64,000 nucleotides of DNA from Burkholderia paludis (GTDB taxonomy: Bacteria > Pseudomonadota > Gammaproteobacteria > Burkholderiales > Burkholderiaceae). The stretch spans positions 1 to 64,000 of the forward strand of contig NZ_JPGL01000036.1 in the NCBI RefSeq assembly GCF_000732615.1. Direction: 5' to 3'. This document shows positions 61,438-64,000 of the stretch, piece after piece (position 1 is the first letter of the stretch; each line of letters opens with the position of its first letter). A model generated the notes under the pieces. The model was not told the DNA's origin, did no database searches, and was given only the letters and a program-made list of their open reading frames with translations. A program made the position numbers and the translations under genes.

Positions 61438-62127
61438 TCAGGCCGGATCGTCGAGATGCACGCAGCGATAGCCGAAGCCGTAGACCGGGACGACCTTCCA
61501 GCCGTGCGTGCCGTCGAGCAGCAGCTTCTTGCGCAGGCGGCTCACGTGCGTGTCGATGGTGCGCGTATCGACGTCGGCATTCACGCCCCAGATGCGATTG
61601 AGCAGGTGGTCGCGCGACAGCAGCTTCCCCGGGTTCTGGAACATGTAGGCGGCCAGGTCGAATTCCTTCTGCGTGAGGTCGACCGGATTGCCGGCAACGG
61701 AGAGCGACACCCGCTGAATGTCGATCGTATAGACGCCCAGTTGCAGCGGCGCGATGCTGCCCACGCCGTACCTGCGGGCAACCGTGCCGATGCGGGCCAG
61801 CAGCTCGGCGGATCGCGCGGGCTTGACCACGTAGTCGTCGGCGCCCGCCTTCAGCGCGGCGAGCACGGTTTGCTCGTCGTCACGCACCGTCAGGACGATC
61901 AGCGGCACTTCCCATCCCAGGTGGTTGCGCACCCACTGGATGACGTCGCCGCCGGATGCGTCCGGCAGTTCCCAGTCGACGACGAACAGGCTGAAGGGAT
62001 CGCGCCTGATGCCTTCGAACAAGTCCTGCGCCGTGCCGAAGCCCAGCGCGCGATGCCCGCCTTGCTCGAGCCAGAGCATCAGCAGGTCGCGTTGATCCTG
62101 ATCATCTTCCAAGACGGCAATGAGCAT
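61438..62127 (-). CDS. OmpR/PhoB-family response regulator
   Basis: A 229-residue DNA-binding regulator. Receiver: MLIAVLEDDQDQRDLL (acidic pocket), D51 in LFVVDWELPDASGG, LTVRDDE and YVVKPARS (Lys). C-terminal winged helix: LTQKEFDLAAYMFQNPGKLLSRDHLLNRIWG, TRTIDTHVSRLRKKL and GWKVVPVYGFGYRC. No kinase gene is adjacent. It lies at the end of the exopolysaccharide cluster. OmpR-type regulators bind direct repeats spaced by one helical turn, which is how the shared motif (half-sites 11 bp apart) upstream of five cluster operons is built, so it is the prime candidate to bind it. Confidence 0.93.
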   Translation of the reverse strand: MLIAVLEDDQDQRDLLMLWLEQGGHRALGFGTAQDLFEGIRRDPFSLFVVDWELPDASGGDVIQWVRNHLGWEVPLIVLTVRDDEQTVLAALKAGADDYVVKPARSAELLARIGTVARRYGVGSIAPLQLGVYTIDIQRVSLSVAGNPVDLTQKEFDLAAYMFQNPGKLLSRDHLLNRIWGVNADVDTRTIDTHVSRLRKKLLLDGTHGWKVVPVYGFGYRCVHLDDPA

Positions 62128-62494
62128 GACGGAGTCCCCGGAATTCACGGAGCCGACGATTCGGCCACGTGCCGCTGAAGATCGTTGCCGATTCCGTATC
62201 GTTCTTCGATGAAATTCGAACCGGCTCAATCACGCTAGCATACGAACCTCAAACAATAAAGATCCTCTTGCCGCGCGCACGCCCTTCGAGCGCCACGCAA
62301 ACCAGCCCCGCGGCCGGCGTCCCGCATGTCGTCCCGCAGGCCGCCGCCCCTCCCCGCATTTGTTCCCGCGACGCAAGACTGTTGCTCCACGGCGGGTGTT
62401 CGAGATTGCGCCCGGCACGCCTACAGTGAGCCCATCGGATTCATCGATCCGGTCGGCACCGAAGCCGAAAACCATTCACCTATCGAGGCATGTC
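62128..62494. other. Intergenic region between divergent OmpR-type and SDR genes
   Basis: A 367-bp gap. An AT-rich patch (about 62205-62275) probably contains promoters for one or both divergent genes. No copy of the five-fold cluster motif is present here, and no gene is seen. Confidence 0.5.
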
Positions 62495-63202
62495 ATGAGT
62501 GCATCCAAAGTCATCATCGTCACCGGCGCATCGCAAGGCATCGGCGCGGAAACGGTCAAGGCCTTCCGGGCCCGCGGCCATCGCGTCGTCGCGACGTCCC
62601 GTTCGATCGGCCCGTCGAACGATCCCGATCTCGTCACCGTCGCGGGCGATATCGGCGATCCGGCCGTCGCGCGCCGCGTGGTCGATGCGGCGATCGAACA
62701 TTTCGGCCGCGTCGACACGCTCGTCAACAACGCCGGCATCTTCGTCGCGAAGCCGTTCACGCAGTACACCGCGGACGACTACGCACAGGTCACCGGCGTC
62801 AACCTGAGCGGCTTCTTTCACGTCACGCAGCATGCGATCGAGGCCATGCAGAAACACGGCGGCGGTCACGTGGTCAGCATCACGACGAGCCTGACCGATC
62901 ACGCGAACAGCAACGTGCCGTCGGTGCTCGCATCGCTGACGAAGGGCGGCCTGAATGCGGCGACGAAGTCGCTCGCGATCGAGTATGCGAAGGCCGGCAT
63001 TCGCGTGAACGCGGTGTCGCCCGGCGTCATCAAGTCGCCGATGCATGCGCCCGAGACGCATGCGACGCTCGCGTCGCTGCACCCGGTCGGCCGCATGGGC
63101 GAGATGAGCGACATCGTCGATGCGATTCTCTATCTGGATTCGGCGCCGTTCGTCACCGGCGAGATCCTGCATGTCGACGGCGGCCAGAGCGCCGGGCATT
63201 GA
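62495..63202 (+). CDS. Short-chain dehydrogenase/reductase-family protein lacking the catalytic Tyr
   Basis: A 235-residue Rossmann-fold protein from ATG 62495. NAD(P)-binding TGASQGIG (10-17) and NNAG (78-81) are intact, and the Ser region VVSITTSLTD is present. The catalytic Y-x-x-x-K is A146-SLT-K150, so the Tyr is Ala. RVNAVSPGVIKSPMH and the C-terminal VTGEILHVDGGQSAGH are normal. I recall the same ALASLTKGGL sequence in related proteobacterial proteins, so this looks like a subfamily feature rather than a mutation here. It is divergent from the OmpR-type gene and converges on a LysR gene. Confidence 0.88.
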   Translation: MSASKVIIVTGASQGIGAETVKAFRARGHRVVATSRSIGPSNDPDLVTVAGDIGDPAVARRVVDAAIEHFGRVDTLVNNAGIFVAKPFTQYTADDYAQVTGVNLSGFFHVTQHAIEAMQKHGGGHVVSITTSLTDHANSNVPSVLASLTKGGLNAATKSLAIEYAKAGIRVNAVSPGVIKSPMHAPETHATLASLHPVGRMGEMSDIVDAILYLDSAPFVTGEILHVDGGQSAGH

Positions 63203-63232
63203 GCCTCGGCGCCGGACGGGCGCGCGCCGCAC

Positions 63233-64000
63233 CTAGCGCGATGCGCCCGCTCGCCGGGGCCGTGCCCGGCCCGCGGGCGCGGCCGGCGGGTGCGCCAGGT
63301 GTTCGACGAGAAAGTCGACGAACACGCGCACGCGCGACGACAGGAAGCGCGCATGCGGGTACAGCAGCATGAACGGTCGCGACCGGCCCCCCAGGCCGGG
63401 CAGCACTTCCACGAGCGTGCCGGCGCGCAGATCCTGCTCGACGATGAAGCGGTAGGTCTGGAACAGGCCCGCGCCGCTTCGCGCGAGCGTCACGCCGGCG
63501 AGCACGTCGCCCGACGTGCCGTAGCTGCCGGTCGTCGCGACGTCGATGTCGTGCGTGCCGTCGGCGAACAGCCACGGAATCGGCCGCCCGCTGCTCGGCA
63601 GCTCGAACTGGATGCACTCGTGCGCATGCAGATCGTCGATGGCGGTCGGCGTGCCCGCGCGCTTCAGGTAGCCGGGCGTCGCGACGACCACGAGTTCGGC
63701 GTCCTCCAGGCTGCGCGCGACCAGGTTCGAATCGGCCGGCGCACGGCCGCGGATCGCGAGATCGTAGCCTTCCTCGGCGAAGTCGATGTTGCGGTTGCTC
63801 AGGTGGGTTTCGATGCGCACGTCCGGATACCGCTCGCGAAACGCCGGCAGCAGCGGCAGCACGCGATAGTGCCCGTAGGGCGTCGGCATGCTGATCCGCA
63901 GCAGGCCGGCGGGCGTCGCCTGCTGGCCGGTCGCCTCGCGTTCCGCGTCGACGAGTTGCGACAGCGCGTCGCGGCACTGTTCGAAATAGCGCCGGCCGGA
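63233..64000 (-). CDS. LysR-family regulator, C-terminal part (cut by window end)
   Basis: The frame is open to the last base, so the N-terminal winged helix lies beyond the window. The visible 255 codons include the linker (FEQCRDALSQLVDAEREATGQQ) and the effector domain: GLLRISMPTPYGHYRVLPLLPAFRERYPDVRIETHLSNRNIDFAEEGYDLAIRGR, LVARSLEDAELVVVATPGYLKRAG and a basic C-terminus. This resembles the DmlR/AaeR-type group. It converges on the SDR gene 30 bp away. Confidence 0.92.
   Translation of the reverse strand, partial: SGRRYFEQCRDALSQLVDAEREATGQQATPAGLLRISMPTPYGHYRVLPLLPAFRERYPDVRIETHLSNRNIDFAEEGYDLAIRGRAPADSNLVARSLEDAELVVVATPGYLKRAGTPTAIDDLHAHECIQFELPSSGRPIPWLFADGTHDIDVATTGSYGTSGDVLAGVTLARSGAGLFQTYRFIVEQDLRAGTLVEVLPGLGGRSRPFMLLYPHARFLSSRVRVFVDFLVEHLAHPPAAPAGRARPRRAGASR

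Overview
The window is about 67% GC with the codon bias, porin type, LysR/GntR/MFS content and exopolysaccharide genes of a Burkholderia, most likely a Burkholderia cepacia complex species. That assignment is inferred from protein families; no rRNA or tRNA gene is present to confirm it. I found no CRISPR array and no intact mobile element.

Region 1 (1-10.7 kb) is accessory. It opens with insertion-sequence debris: the 3' end of an IS3 transposase abutting a beheaded gene, an ISNCY-type transposase cut short by a stop, and a frameshifted IS1182-like relic. After a porin come small regulator/effector pairs: GntR with an aminotransferase, a CynR-like LysR with a RidA protein, a DHA2 MFS pump with a divergent LysR, and a small P-loop protein.

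Region 2 (11.0-27.7 kb) looks like a small-molecule locus. A six-gene operon (acyl-CoA dehydrogenase, CoA-ester lyase, PNPOx-like flavoprotein, PLP C-S lyase, glutathione S-transferase, class I amidotransferase) converges on an opposite-strand operon. That operon encodes a complete outer membrane factor-EmrA-EmrB pump, an unknown protein and a LuxR-type quorum receptor with no luxI nearby. Next come a divergent AraC regulator, a glutamate-cysteine ligase behind a 20-bp perfect palindrome, an extra DAHP synthase, and a thioesterase-unknown-shikimate kinase operon with a lux-box-like dyad upstream. Together these suggest glutathione-derived sulfur chemistry on a shikimate-derived product that is exported. 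This is a hypothesis.

Region 3 (28.4-34.9 kb) is signalling: a large hybrid histidine kinase, then a partner-switching set (receiver-PP2C phosphatase, STAS antagonist, anti-sigma-type kinase) translationally coupled to a globin.

Region 4 (35.2-62.1 kb) is a Wzx/Wzy-type exopolysaccharide cluster. It has GalU, an unusual 940-residue fusion (degenerate phosphoglycosyl transferase + WecG/TagA + nucleotidyltransferase-like + beta-helix), an intact phosphoglycosyl transferase, a soluble phosphorelay (hybrid kinase, receiver, Hpt), a STAS protein, a Wzc homologue lacking the P-loop lysine, a GT25 enzyme, a secreted glycoside hydrolase, Wzy, Wzx, Wza, five GT2/GT4 glycosyltransferases, three LbH acyltransferases and an OmpR-type regulator. 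Five transcription units in this cluster share the same upstream element: an 18-bp direct-repeat motif, exactly 23 bp, then an AATG/AATA block, 33-50 bp before the start codon. I regard this as the strongest undescribed signal here.

Region 5 (62.5-64.0 kb) has an SDR protein lacking the usual catalytic tyrosine and a LysR gene truncated by the window edge.
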